NCBI GenBank assembly: GCA_900542045.1
Contig: UQMI01000005.1
Coordinates: 25,809-89,808, forward strand
Origin: an uncultured Blautia sp.
GTDB lineage: Bacteria; Bacillota; Clostridia; Lachnospirales; Lachnospiraceae
Direction: 5' to 3'
Length of the DNA: 64,000 nucleotides
Each line of letters begins with the position of its first letter. The stretch's first letter is position 1. The notes below the pieces were generated by a model. It saw nothing but the letters and a program-made list of their open reading frames with translations. It ran no database searches and had not been told where the DNA came from. The translations under genes were made by a program, and so were the position numbers. Below are positions 51,799 through 60,364 of this stretch, one piece after another.

Positions 51799-54501
51799 AT
51801 GAGTATTTACAAACGTCTGGCAAATGTTTTTAATGGACTTGATCCAGAGCAGACAGAAAATCTGCCGGAACATGTGAAGTGGCTGGAAGACGCACTGGCA
51901 GCAGTTGCTTCTGAAGAAGAGGCTAAAGCCGCATATTACTGTAATCCGCTGCCGGAGCCGATAGAAGAAATTGCGAAGCGGGCTGGTACGGATGATCTGG
52001 AAACCCTCCGCAAAAACCTGGAGGGAGCCGGGGAAGCCGGTATCGTAATGATGGTTTATCTGGATAAAGAGAAGGGTGTCATCGGTTATTACCGCGCAGG
52101 TCTGCTCCCTGGCCTTGCAGAGAATCTTGCCACAGGAAAACGTGTGACCAAAGAAGGTGCATTCTGGGTTGACAATTACTGCAAGGCATCCAATATGACT
52201 GTTTACCCCAATGCAGCGCCCTTCCGGGGCGGCTTCCGTGCCCTTCCTGTAAGAGAAGCAATTCCCGCGGAAACCAAAATTGCAAAATACGATGAGATCG
52301 AGCCCTATCTGGAAGCCAATGATACATTTTCTGTTGCCAACTGCGCATGCCGTACATCTACCAAATTGCTGGGACATGGCTGTGAGCATACAGAAATCGA
52401 AACCTGTATCCAGATCGGTCCCTGTGCTGAATCCTTTATTCTGACCGGAAGAGGACGGCAGATCAGCCGGGAGGAAGTAAAGGAAATCCTGAAGCGATGC
52501 GAGAGGGAAGGTCTTGTGCATCAGCTCATGCCCATGGAAAAAGGAAAATCCATGTTCATCTGCAACTGCTGCGGCTGCTCCTGTATCGGGCTGCAGATCC
52601 AGAACCTGCTGAATATCCAGGCTCCAGCGCATTCCAATTATGAGCCGGAGATCGACGTGGAAAAATGTGTAGGCTGCGGAGCCTGTGTGGAGACCTGTAA
52701 TATGAACGCTCTTTCCCTGGGCTGCAAATATGCTGCAGAACCGGTGAAATTCCCAGAGCATCCGGATCCCATGGAGTACGAGTGGACCGAAGAATTTTAC
52801 AATAAAGACTATATGAAGCGCGTCATGGTAAACGAGCAGGGGACTTCTCCGTGCAAGACCTACTGTCCGGCTCACATTTCCGTGCAAGGTTATATCCGCA
52901 AGGCAGCAGAGGGCAAATATGACGAAGCTTTGAAGGTGATCAAGAGAGACAATCCATTCCCGGCTGTATGCGGCAGAATCTGTCCTCATAATTGTGAAGC
53001 CGAATGCTCCAGAGTCAGAGTGGATGAAAGTATCGCCATTGACGATATCAAGAAATTCATTGCCGATAAAGAACTGGAAGAGGGCAATCTTTATATTCCC
53101 ACAGTCTACGACCACTGGACAGAGAAGGTGGCTGTGATCGGAGCCGGCCCCGCAGGTATGACGGCAGCTTATTATCTTGCAGAAAAAGGCTATCCGGTGA
53201 CTGTATTCGATTGTCAGCCGGCGCCGGGCGGTATGTTGAAATATGGTATTCCCACCTTCCGTCTGGAAAAAGATGTGATCGATGCAGAAATTGAAGCGCT
53301 TAAAAGGCTTGGCGTGGAATTCAGATGCGGCGTGGATGTTGGAAAAGACATTACGATCCCGCAGTTAAGAGAACAGGGCTATAAGGCTTTCTATATTGCC
53401 ATCGGCGCTCAGAATGGACGAAAACTGGGTGTAGAAGGCGAAGACCTTGCAGGCGTCAATGTAGGTTTGGACTTCCTGCGCTCTGTAAATGCCGAAGAAG
53501 CATCTCCGATCAACGGCAAGGCCGTGATCATCGGCGGCGGCAATGTGGCGCTGGATGTGGCCCGCTTGGCAGCCCGTCTGGGTGCTTCCAAAGTTCACAT
53601 TGTCTGTCTGGAAAAAGATGAAGAAATGCCTACTGCGGCAGACGAAAAGGAAGAAGCCATCGGTGAGGGCATCCAGATCAACAACTCCTGGGGTCCGGTC
53701 CGCTTCCTTGGTGAAAACGGAAAACTCACAGGCGTTGTGCTGAAACGGTGTAAATCTGTATTTGACGCAGAAGGCCGTTTTGCTCCTGTCTACGATGAAA
53801 ATGATACGATGACACTGGAATGCGATCAGGCATATATCACAATCGGACAAGCCATGGACTGGGGCGAACTGCTGAATGGAAGCAAGGCATCTCTGGGACG
53901 CGACAATATCATGAAAGTAGCAGATATTTCTTACCAGTCAGAAGAGCCGGATATCTTCGGCGGCGGTGACTGTGTAACCGGACCGAAGCTTGCCATCGAT
54001 GCCATCGCCACGGGAAAAGCAGGTGCCATCAGTATTCACCGGTTCCTTCGTCACCAGGATCTTCTGATGAAACGGGAACGGGAATATACGGCAGTCAATA
54101 AGGATACGGCAGATTTCGGCGGCTTTGACCGGATGCCCAGACAGCGCCCGGCGGCAGCGGATCACAGCAAAGCGACAAAAACAATGAAGGATCTTCGTGC
54201 AACTCTTACAGAAGAGCAGCTGAAGAAGGAAGCAGACCGCTGTCTTGGATGCGGCGTTTCCGTTCTGAATCCGGACCGCTGCATCGGCTGCGGACTCTGC
54301 TATACACGCTGTGAATTTGATGCCATCAAACTGAAAAAGATTGCAGATATTGAGCCCACAGACAGTGTGGAAGAGTATATGAAAATTTCCACAGAATATG
54401 CCACCACACGTGCGCAGAATCTGGCTGCAAAAGGCATGAGCGCAGGCAGCGGCGGAGTTGGCGCCTACAGTCATATGCAGAACGGAAGAATGGGAGAATA
54501 A
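51799..54501 (+). CDS. FAD-dependent pyridine nucleotide oxidoreductase with several iron-sulfur motifs (GltD-like)
   Basis: 900 residues in modules: an N-terminal domain (1-180) seen in 4Fe-4S oxidoreductases of anaerobes; Cys-rich CACRTSTKLLGHGCEH (about 182) and CNCCGCSCIG (about 255); a ferredoxin motif CVGCGACVETCN (about 292); the GltD-type N-terminal cluster region CKTYCPAHISVQGYIRKA and CGRICPHNCEAECSR; FAD site VIGAGPAGMTAAYYLAEKG near 446; NAD(P) site IIGGGNVALDVARLAARLG near 576; GGGDCVTGPKLAIDAIATGK near 716; and a C-terminal CLGCGV plus CIGCGLCYTRCEFDAI (about 815-840). Likely couples NAD(P)H with ferredoxin or another acceptor; exact reaction unknown. Followed by hypA one base later. 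Confidence 0.88.
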   Translation: MSIYKRLANVFNGLDPEQTENLPEHVKWLEDALAAVASEEEAKAAYYCNPLPEPIEEIAKRAGTDDLETLRKNLEGAGEAGIVMMVYLDKEKGVIGYYRAGLLPGLAENLATGKRVTKEGAFWVDNYCKASNMTVYPNAAPFRGGFRALPVREAIPAETKIAKYDEIEPYLEANDTFSVANCACRTSTKLLGHGCEHTEIETCIQIGPCAESFILTGRGRQISREEVKEILKRCEREGLVHQLMPMEKGKSMFICNCCGCSCIGLQIQNLLNIQAPAHSNYEPEIDVEKCVGCGACVETCNMNALSLGCKYAAEPVKFPEHPDPMEYEWTEEFYNKDYMKRVMVNEQGTSPCKTYCPAHISVQGYIRKAAEGKYDEALKVIKRDNPFPAVCGRICPHNCEAECSRVRVDESIAIDDIKKFIADKELEEGNLYIPTVYDHWTEKVAVIGAGPAGMTAAYYLAEKGYPVTVFDCQPAPGGMLKYGIPTFRLEKDVIDAEIEALKRLGVEFRCGVDVGKDITIPQLREQGYKAFYIAIGAQNGRKLGVEGEDLAGVNVGLDFLRSVNAEEASPINGKAVIIGGGNVALDVARLAARLGASKVHIVCLEKDEEMPTAADEKEEAIGEGIQINNSWGPVRFLGENGKLTGVVLKRCKSVFDAEGRFAPVYDENDTMTLECDQAYITIGQAMDWGELLNGSKASLGRDNIMKVADISYQSEEPDIFGGGDCVTGPKLAIDAIATGKAGAISIHRFLRHQDLLMKREREYTAVNKDTADFGGFDRMPRQRPAAADHSKATKTMKDLRATLTEEQLKKEADRCLGCGVSVLNPDRCIGCGLCYTRCEFDAIKLKKIADIEPTDSVEEYMKISTEYATTRAQNLAAKGMSAGSGGVGAYSHMQNGRMGE

Positions 54502-54502
54502 T

Positions 54503-54862
54503 ATGCACGAAATGGGAGTTGTCATGAATATCGTCTCAGGCGCTGAACGGCTTTCCAAAAGATACGGCGTTTCTTCCATCGGCTATGTGAAGGTGGATAT
54601 CGGAGGCTTAAGCGGCGTGATCCCCAAATATCTGACAGAACTGTGGCCCCTGGGGACCAAAGATACCATTTTGGAGGGAGCGGAACTGATCATCCATGAA
54701 GTCCCCGGAATGGTCAAATGCCAGGACTGCGGGGAAGAATATATTCTCATGGATCACAGAAAAGAGAATCTGCCGGACTGCCCCAACTGCCATGGAATCC
54801 ATTTTTCTTTAATGGACGGAGCAAGAGACGTTCTCATTACGGAATTAGGAGTACCGGAGTAA
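54503..54862 (+). CDS. hypA: hydrogenase maturation nickel metallochaperone HypA
   Basis: 119 residues from ATG 54503. Begins MHEMGVVMNIV, whose His2 is the nickel ligand; zinc motif CQDCGEEY ... CPNCHG (about residues 74-98) is complete. HypA delivers nickel for [NiFe] hydrogenase or urease. There are no hydrogenase or urease structural genes in the window, and the partner hypB directly after it is truncated. Same operon as the flavoprotein. Confidence 0.93.
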   Translation: MHEMGVVMNIVSGAERLSKRYGVSSIGYVKVDIGGLSGVIPKYLTELWPLGTKDTILEGAELIIHEVPGMVKCQDCGEEYILMDHRKENLPDCPNCHGIHFSLMDGARDVLITELGVPE

Positions 54863-54863
54863 T

Positions 54864-55061
54864 ATGGAAAATCTGAAAGTAATCAAGATCAAACAAAGTG
54901 TTTTTGCGGACAACAATGCGGATGCAGACAGGCTGAGAAAACAGTTGAAAGAAGAAAAGACCTTTCCGTTGAACCTGATGTCTTCGCCGGGTTCCGGAAA
55001 AACATCCACACTTTTAAGCCTTGCCGGACGTAAGGAAACCTTACAAAGTAAACCTTACTGA
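54864..55061 (+). pseudogene. hypB: truncated hypB (nickel-incorporation GTPase)
   Basis: 65 residues from ATG 54864, one base after hypA. MENLKVIKIKQSVFADNNADADRLR and the P-loop LMSSPGSGKTSTLL are a clear HypB start, but after about residue 53 the sequence no longer matches and stops at 55061; a full HypB has about 210-220 residues with switch and metal motifs. The downstream 60 bases contain no continuing HypB in other frames. A deletion or rearrangement joint lies near 55025. Confidence 0.85.
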
Positions 55062-55069
55062 CGAAAATG

Positions 55070-55137
55070 GAAAACAGTATCCAGACTGGAAGACACAGCG
55101 AAAACAGCTGTGCCGGATAGTCGGGATACTGTTTTTC
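55070..55137 (+). terminator. long hairpin terminator after the hypB remnant
   Basis: AAAACAGTATCC (about 55071-55082) pairs with GGATACTGTTTTT (about 55125-55137), with an inner stem CACAGC/GCTGTG, and a U-run after it. Ends the flavoprotein-hypA-hypB unit. The remaining 55138-55375 holds the flavodoxin promoter and nothing else visible. Confidence 0.75.
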
Positions 55138-55259
55138 TGTCTGGAGGATAAACGGCCCTGGAGATGGAGCTGGAGGGTTGGAGTGCTGGGAGCTGGAGGG
55201 AGCTGGAGCAGGTGTCCATCCATAGAAAAAACGAATGGAAGGACATAGAGGATAGGTAT

Positions 55260-55288
55260 TAGACATTGCAGGGGTTCGCCGATATAAT
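55260..55288 (+). promoter_or_regulatory. promoter of the flavodoxin lipoprotein gene
   Basis: TAGACA (55260-55265), 17 bases, TATAAT (55283-55288). Confidence 0.75.
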
Positions 55289-55375
55289 GAGTGATAGAAA
55301 ACAGAAAGGTTTTCTGTGAAACGAACACGGCAGGTCTGGTATACAGCCTGCGTAGACTGTGACAGGAGGTATCAA

Positions 55376-56200
55376 ATGAAAAAAATCCTAGCGCTATTGC
55401 TTGCCGCTTCAATGGCTTTTTCCTGCGTGGCCTGCGGCAGTACAGAGGAATCAGCAGAACCTGCAGGAAACATCACACAGGCCGCTGAGCCGGAAGAGGC
55501 GGAATCAGCGGAACCGGAACAGACACAGGATGCCGAGCCGGAAGAAGCAGAATCGGCGGAACCGGCAGATTCAGAACAGGCTGAGACGGCAGCTGCGGAA
55601 GAGACAGGAACTTCGGAAGAAGGAACGGATCCGGCAGATGAGGAAAACGGAACACAGTCCCAGGACAGCCGTGTATTGGTGGCCTATTTTTCCTGGGCAG
55701 ACAACGCAGTACCTGATGAGAATGTGGACGCGGTATCTTCTCCCAGCGTGATCGCGCCGGGAAATGTCCAGCAACTGGCAGGCTGGGTACAGGAAGAGAC
55801 CGGAGGAGACTTGTTTTCCATCCGTGTGACAGATCCATATCCAAGCGGCTGGGACGAGTGCCTGGAACGGGCCAATGAAGAGCGGGCAGAGGATGCAAGA
55901 CCGGAACTTGTGGAAAATGTAGAAAACATGGATCAGTACGATACCGTATTTCTGGGGTATCCTAACTGGTGGTACGGCGTTCCCATGGCGCTTCTTTCTT
56001 TTCTGGAGCAGAATGATTTTTCCGGAAAACAGGTCTATCTGTTTTGTTCCCATGGAACAGGCGGACTGGCAAACAGTGTGGAGCTGATCACAGAGGCAAT
56101 TCCCGATGCGTCGATTTCTGACAGTATTTTCGACTGTTATGAGGAGGATGCCGCTTCTTCACAGGAAGCCATACAGGAGTGGGCGGCCGAGCTGCAGTGA
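55376..56200 (+). CDS. lipoprotein with flavodoxin domain
   Basis: 274 residues from ATG 55376 with ACAGGAGGT upstream. Signal peptide with lipobox (FSCVAC, Cys about residue 20), then a 75-residue acidic spacer with repeated AEPEEAESAEP units, then a flavodoxin fold: VLVAYFSWADNAV near residue 101, FLGYPNWWYGVPMALLSFLE near 190 and FCSHGTGGLANSVE near 223. Exported flavodoxin_4-type protein tethered outside the membrane, perhaps an electron carrier for surface redox reactions. Begins a group with DUF3737, DUF4405, DUF362 and permease genes. Confidence 0.9.
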   Translation: MKKILALLLAASMAFSCVACGSTEESAEPAGNITQAAEPEEAESAEPEQTQDAEPEEAESAEPADSEQAETAAAEETGTSEEGTDPADEENGTQSQDSRVLVAYFSWADNAVPDENVDAVSSPSVIAPGNVQQLAGWVQEETGGDLFSIRVTDPYPSGWDECLERANEERAEDARPELVENVENMDQYDTVFLGYPNWWYGVPMALLSFLEQNDFSGKQVYLFCSHGTGGLANSVELITEAIPDASISDSIFDCYEEDAASSQEAIQEWAAELQ

Positions 56201-56264
56201 GCAGCTGCAGCGTCCGGCTGTGCCGCGGATACAGAAATGGAAACAGAACAGGGAGGTCCAGAAT

Positions 56265-57134
56265 ATGAACACAATACAGAGACAGACATTTGATGAGGAA
56301 CGGGCGCTTTATGGAAGCCGGGGGATCCTGGTGAAGGAATGTTCCTTTGACGGCCCTGCTGACGGAGAAAGCGCATTCAAGGAAAGTGCGGATATACAGG
56401 TGGAGAACTGCTTTTTTAATCTGCGGTATCCGTTCTGGCATGATCATGGGCTGAAGATCAGCAATTCGGAAATGACCCAACTCTGCCGTGCGGCATTGTG
56501 GTATTCCGACCATATTGAGATCACCGGCACGAAGCTCCACGGGATTAAGGCACTGCGGGAATGCAGAGATGTGAAGATGGAAAACTGTGATATTCTTTCG
56601 CCGGAGTTTGGCTGGTCGGTACAGAATATTCAGATGGAAGACTGTACGGCTGAGAGTGAATATTTTATGATGCGTTCCGCAGATCTGCAGTTTCGAAATG
56701 TGCAGCTGAAAGGAAAATATTCCTTCCAGTATATTGAAAACGCTGTTTTCGAAAACTGCCGGTTTGATACAAAAGATGCATTCTGGCATGCCAGGAATGT
56801 GATCGTGCGCAACAGTGTGGTAAAAGGCGAATACCTGGCCTGGTACTGCGAAAATGTCACGTTTGAGAACTGTAAGATCACAGGTACGCAGCCCCTTTGC
56901 TACTGCAGGGGCCTGAAGATCATAAACTGCGAAATGGAAGATTCGGATCTGGCTTTTGAGCGTTCGGACGTTCAGGCTGTGCTCACTGCTCCGATGATCA
57001 GTATAAAAAATCCTTTAAGCGGCTGTATTACCGTACCGGCAGTAAAGGAGATCATTCGGGACATTCCGGAGGCAAACGGGCAGATCATCATCCAGGAACA
57101 GACAGAAACCATTCCTTCCGGTGTCTGCGCCTGA
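56265..57134 (+). CDS. DUF3737 family right-handed beta-helix protein
   Basis: 289 residues from ATG 56265 (GGGAGG upstream). A run of short beta-strand repeats, for example ESADIQVENCFFN, RDVKMENCDIL, IENAVFENCRF and CENVTFENCKITG, builds a pectate-lyase-like helix typical of DUF3737. No signal peptide, so cytoplasmic. Enzymatic role not known; the family often sits beside flavodoxin-like genes and aldo-keto reductases in Firmicutes, consistent with its place here. Confidence 0.9.
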   Translation: MNTIQRQTFDEERALYGSRGILVKECSFDGPADGESAFKESADIQVENCFFNLRYPFWHDHGLKISNSEMTQLCRAALWYSDHIEITGTKLHGIKALRECRDVKMENCDILSPEFGWSVQNIQMEDCTAESEYFMMRSADLQFRNVQLKGKYSFQYIENAVFENCRFDTKDAFWHARNVIVRNSVVKGEYLAWYCENVTFENCKITGTQPLCYCRGLKIINCEMEDSDLAFERSDVQAVLTAPMISIKNPLSGCITVPAVKEIIRDIPEANGQIIIQEQTETIPSGVCA

Positions 57135-57172
57135 TCTGTGCAAAAGGGAAGGAAGAAAGGAAAGGGTGAAGT

Positions 57173-57892
57173 TTGAAACCGAAAATTGTGGTCAAAGTTG
57201 CGGTGGATATCCTGATGACAGTGGGACTGCTGTTTCTTATGGGCTATCAGTTCTGGGGCGATACTGCTCACGAATGGGCCGGAGCAGCAATGTTTCTGTT
57301 GTTCCTTGTTCACCATATCCTGAACCGGAGCTGGTACAGAACGCTGTTCAGGGGCAGACATACTCCGTTCCGCATGTTTCAGATACTCGTTAATGCTCTT
57401 TTATTTTTGGCAATGGCGGGGCTTATGGTCAGCGGTATCATGCTCTCCAACCATGTATTTGCTTTTCTCGGCATCCAGGGAGGAATGTCCTTTGCAAGGC
57501 TTCTGCATATGGCGGCTTCCTACTGGGGATTTGTCCTGATGGCTGCACATCTGGGAATGCACTGGAGTATGTTTGCAGGAATGGCAAGAAAGGCGCTGAA
57601 GCTTTCAGCCCCTTCGCCGGTGCGGAGAATCCTGTTTCCGGTTCTCGGAGCAGGAATCGCTGTGTACGGACTGACGGTGTTTATCCGAAGAAATCTTCTG
57701 TCCTACATGCTGCTGCAGACCCGGTTTGTATTTCTGGATTTCAGTGAGCCGGTCCCTCTTTTTTATCTGGATTACCTGGCTATGATGGGGACATTTATTT
57801 TCCTGGCCCATTCGATTTCCACGGCTCTCCGAAAAAGAACGGGAATGAAAAAGGAAAGATCCCGCAGGCAGCAGTCCGTCGGAAACAATTAA
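57173..57892 (+). CDS. DUF4405 (cytochrome b-like) membrane protein
   Basis: 239 residues from TTG 57173; a stop codon at 57167 excludes any earlier start. About six membrane helices. His residues placed inside helices, [10 protein letters not shown] near residue 46, [22 protein letters not shown] near 107 and LAHSIST near 222, are what a heme-b membrane electron carrier would need, and DUF4405 is related to such proteins. Follows the DUF3737 gene by 38 bases. May link the membrane quinone or electron pool with the exported flavodoxin; that is inference. Confidence 0.82.
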   Translation: MKPKIVVKVAVDILMTVGLLFLMGYQFWGDTAHEWAGAAMFLLFLVHHILNRSWYRTLFRGRHTPFRMFQILVNALLFLAMAGLMVSGIMLSNHVFAFLGIQGGMSFARLLHMAASYWGFVLMAAHLGMHWSMFAGMARKALKLSAPSPVRRILFPVLGAGIAVYGLTVFIRRNLLSYMLLQTRFVFLDFSEPVPLFYLDYLAMMGTFIFLAHSISTALRKRTGMKKERSRRQQSVGNN

Positions 57893-57978
57893 TATTTCAG
57901 AAACCGAATCTGGACAAAACAGAAATAAAGCTGTGACATAATCTCACTATAGAAAATCAAGGCAAAGGAGTGGGATAT

Positions 57979-58065
57979 ATGTCAGCAAGAGTGGCAGTTG
58001 CAGCAGTGGCAGCTGTGATCGCAGCAGCAGCGGCGGCAGTCGTAGTAAAAAAAAGAAAACAGTGA
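57979..58065 (+). CDS. 28-residue Ala/Val-rich single-helix peptide
   Basis: Too short for automatic gene finding: MSARVAVAAVAAVIAAAA... ending VVVKKRKQ. One uninterrupted hydrophobic stretch of about 20 residues (5-23) with a basic tail, so probably a single-pass membrane peptide with the C-terminus in the cytoplasm. It has AAAGGAG at proper distance before the ATG and its own strong terminator six bases after the stop, which supports expression. Could be a small subunit, a type I toxin-like peptide or a regulator; no homologue is known to me. Confidence 0.6.
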   Translation: MSARVAVAAVAAVIAAAAAAVVVKKRKQ

Positions 58066-58070
58066 CCGGG

Positions 58071-58099
58071 AAAAAGAAGTCTTGCGGGACTTCTTTTTT
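58071..58099 (+). terminator. intrinsic terminator after the small peptide gene
   Basis: AAAAAGAAGTC, six-base loop, GACTTCTTTTTT. Perfect stem and U-run. Confidence 0.88.
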
Positions 58100-58141
58100 C
58101 TTCACTATGCTTCCAGGTCATAATCATATGCTGCTTTGGCA

Positions 58142-58171
58142 TTGTACATTTTGAAAGGGTTGATTTATGAT
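58142..58171 (+). promoter_or_regulatory. candidate promoter of the DUF362 lipoprotein gene
   Basis: TTGTAC (58142-58147), 18 bases, TATGAT (58166-58171). AAAGGAGG lies before the ATG at 58271. Confidence 0.5.
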
Positions 58172-58270
58172 TTACATTGAAAGAGTAAAAGGAAATCTGA
58201 GCCGGTATGGTATTTCAAAAGCCGGAGTGGAACAGAAAAATGGATCAAAAAAAGGAGGAACGCAATCAAA

Positions 58271-59383
58271 ATGAGGAAAAAAATCGTCTGCCTGATTCTT
58301 GGAATCACTCTGTTGGGATCTTTGCTGGCAGGATGTGGAAATGAAGATACGGCCCCTGCACCGCCGCAGCAGGAAGAAGAATCCGGAACGCAGGAAGAGG
58401 AATCTGTGACAGAGGTTACAGAAGCCGCTGAAGAGACAGTTCCGGGTGAAAGTATTCAGACGAACGGCGGGGAGACCATTTCCCTGGCTTCCCTGGAGCA
58501 TCAGGATGAAACTTCAGATACCATTGTCTATTATACATCGGATATCAGTCCGGAAGCCATGGTGGCTGCTTATGATGCCCTGGGTACGGAGCTGACCGGT
58601 GAGAGCATTGCAGTGAAACTCTCTACAGGAGAACCGCCTGCCAGCAACTATCTGGATCCGGACCTGATCACAGATCTGGTGCATCAGGTAAATGGAACCA
58701 TCGTAGGAAATAATACAGCTTACGGCGGTCAGAGGTCCAGTACCGCCATGCACTATCAGGTGGCGGAAGATCATGGATTTACTGATATTGCGGATTTTGT
58801 CGTGCTGGATGAGGATGGATCGGTGAGCCTGCCGGTGGAAGGCGGAGCACAGCTTTCGGAAAATCTTGTGGGAGCGCATTTTCCCGAATATGACGGTTAT
58901 CTGGTACTTTCTCACTTTAAAGGACATGCCATGGCAGGTTTCGGCGGTGCCATCAAAAATATTTCCATCGGCATGGCTTCCCAGGAGGGCAAGTGTCTGA
59001 TCCATACGGCGGGAGAAAGCCATACCAGTCCATGGGGCGGTGAGCAGGATCCGTTCACCGAGAGCATGGCAGAGGCAGGGAAGTCTGTCGTAGAAGCTCT
59101 GGATGGAAATATTCTGTATATCAGTGTTATGAATCATCTGTCTGTTGACTGTGACTGTGACGGAAACCCGGCAGAACCGGATATGCATGATATCGGAATT
59201 CTGGCGTCGGCAGATCCGGTGGCGCTGGATCAGGCCTGTGTAGATCTGGTATATGCTTCTGAGGATGACACGGAATCGCTGATTAACCGTATGGAATCCC
59301 GCAACGCGGTCCATGTGCTGGAGCATGGAGAAGATATCGGACTGGGCAGCCGGACCTATCAGATGGTAAGTATCGATGAGTGA
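58271..59383 (+). CDS. DUF362 domain lipoprotein
   Basis: 370 residues. Signal peptide with lipobox LLAGC (Cys about residue 22), acidic Glu/Thr/Pro linker to residue 70, then a DUF362 domain: AVKLSTGEPPASNYLDPDLI near 113, GYLVLSHFKGHAMAGFGGAIKN near 214 and the Cys/Asp-rich DCDCDGNPAEPDMHDIGILASADPVALDQA near 300. DUF362 proteins are often joined to ferredoxin domains; this one is not. Exported, anchored outside the membrane; function unknown, probably redox- or metal-related. Overlaps the permease gene by eight bases. Confidence 0.85.
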   Translation: MRKKIVCLILGITLLGSLLAGCGNEDTAPAPPQQEEESGTQEEESVTEVTEAAEETVPGESIQTNGGETISLASLEHQDETSDTIVYYTSDISPEAMVAAYDALGTELTGESIAVKLSTGEPPASNYLDPDLITDLVHQVNGTIVGNNTAYGGQRSSTAMHYQVAEDHGFTDIADFVVLDEDGSVSLPVEGGAQLSENLVGAHFPEYDGYLVLSHFKGHAMAGFGGAIKNISIGMASQEGKCLIHTAGESHTSPWGGEQDPFTESMAEAGKSVVEALDGNILYISVMNHLSVDCDCDGNPAEPDMHDIGILASADPVALDQACVDLVYASEDDTESLINRMESRNAVHVLEHGEDIGLGSRTYQMVSIDE

Positions 59384-60287
59384 AATCGCTGAGATCCTGC
59401 ATCGGGAATTCGTCTATATCTGGTACTATTTTGATGTGCAGCTCCGGCAGATCTTCGGCTATTGGGCCATTGGTATCCTGCTGGGGTCCTGTATATCCGT
59501 TTTTCTTAAAGACAGGATCCACGGGCTGCTCCGTTCCATGAATCAGAGCCGGATGGGGCTGCTGGGGATTGTGCCTGCGAGCCTTCTTGGGATTGCGTCT
59601 CCGCTGTGCATGTATGGGACAATCCCGCTGGCAGCTTCTTTTTCCAGAAGCGGAATGCGGGAGGAATGGCTGGCTTCCTTTATGATGTGCTCAATCCTGC
59701 TGAATCCTCAGCTGATCGTATACAGTACCGCATTGGGAACAACGGCGCTTGTTGTGCGGATCGTGTCCTGTTTTTTCTGCGGGATCGCTGCCGGGCTGCT
59801 GCTTCGGGCATTTAAGAAAGGAAAACCATTCTTTCGTTTTGACAGTTTCGCAGAGCCGGTGAGTCATGATACAGATCCCCACCTTCTGATCCGCCTGGTC
59901 AAAAACGTTGGACGGAATATTCGTGCCACGGGCCCGTATTTCCTGATCGGTGTCCTGCTGTCTGCTTTGTTTCAGAGGTACGTACCGGAGGATCTGATGA
60001 CAACGGTGTTCGGCGGAAATGAGGCCTTCGGCGTACTGATGGCGGCCACTGTGGGGGTTCCGCTCTATGCCTGCGGAGGAGGGACGATCCCTTTGCTCCA
60101 GGCCTGGCTTATGGACGGAATGAGCATGGGCAGTGCGGCGGCTTTTATGATTACCGGTCCCTCCACCAAGATTACCAATCTGGGTGCTTTAAAAATCGTA
60201 CTGGGAATGAAAAACTTTCTGCTCTATCTTGCCTTTGTAATGGCGTTTTCTTTCTGTACAGGGCTGGCAGTTAATTTTCTTGTCTGA
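59376..60287 (+). CDS. permease of the DUF318/ArsP family
   Basis: 303 residues, about eight helices. GIASPLCMYGTIPLAASFSRSGM near residue 70 and PLYACGGGTIPLLQAWL near 231 are the paired Cys-bearing loops of the UPF0718/ArsP permease family (the second normally reads CSCGxxP). Some members export trivalent organoarsenicals; many have unknown cargo. Translationally coupled with the DUF362 lipoprotein, so the two may work as a membrane pair. Confidence 0.87.
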   Translation: MSEIAEILHREFVYIWYYFDVQLRQIFGYWAIGILLGSCISVFLKDRIHGLLRSMNQSRMGLLGIVPASLLGIASPLCMYGTIPLAASFSRSGMREEWLASFMMCSILLNPQLIVYSTALGTTALVVRIVSCFFCGIAAGLLLRAFKKGKPFFRFDSFAEPVSHDTDPHLLIRLVKNVGRNIRATGPYFLIGVLLSALFQRYVPEDLMTTVFGGNEAFGVLMAATVGVPLYACGGGTIPLLQAWLMDGMSMGSAAAFMITGPSTKITNLGALKIVLGMKNFLLYLAFVMAFSFCTGLAVNFLV

Positions 60288-60364
60288 TAGACAGCAGAGA
60301 GATTCCGGTCTGTGCAGAAAGAAATGTTTTTGCCGGACTTGCCGGAAAAGAGCTGCGCAGGTGG

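Noticed and set aside
55021..55248. 75-residue frame downstream of hypB as a separate gene
   Set aside because: It runs through the terminator hairpin, has no ribosome site and no recognisable domain.
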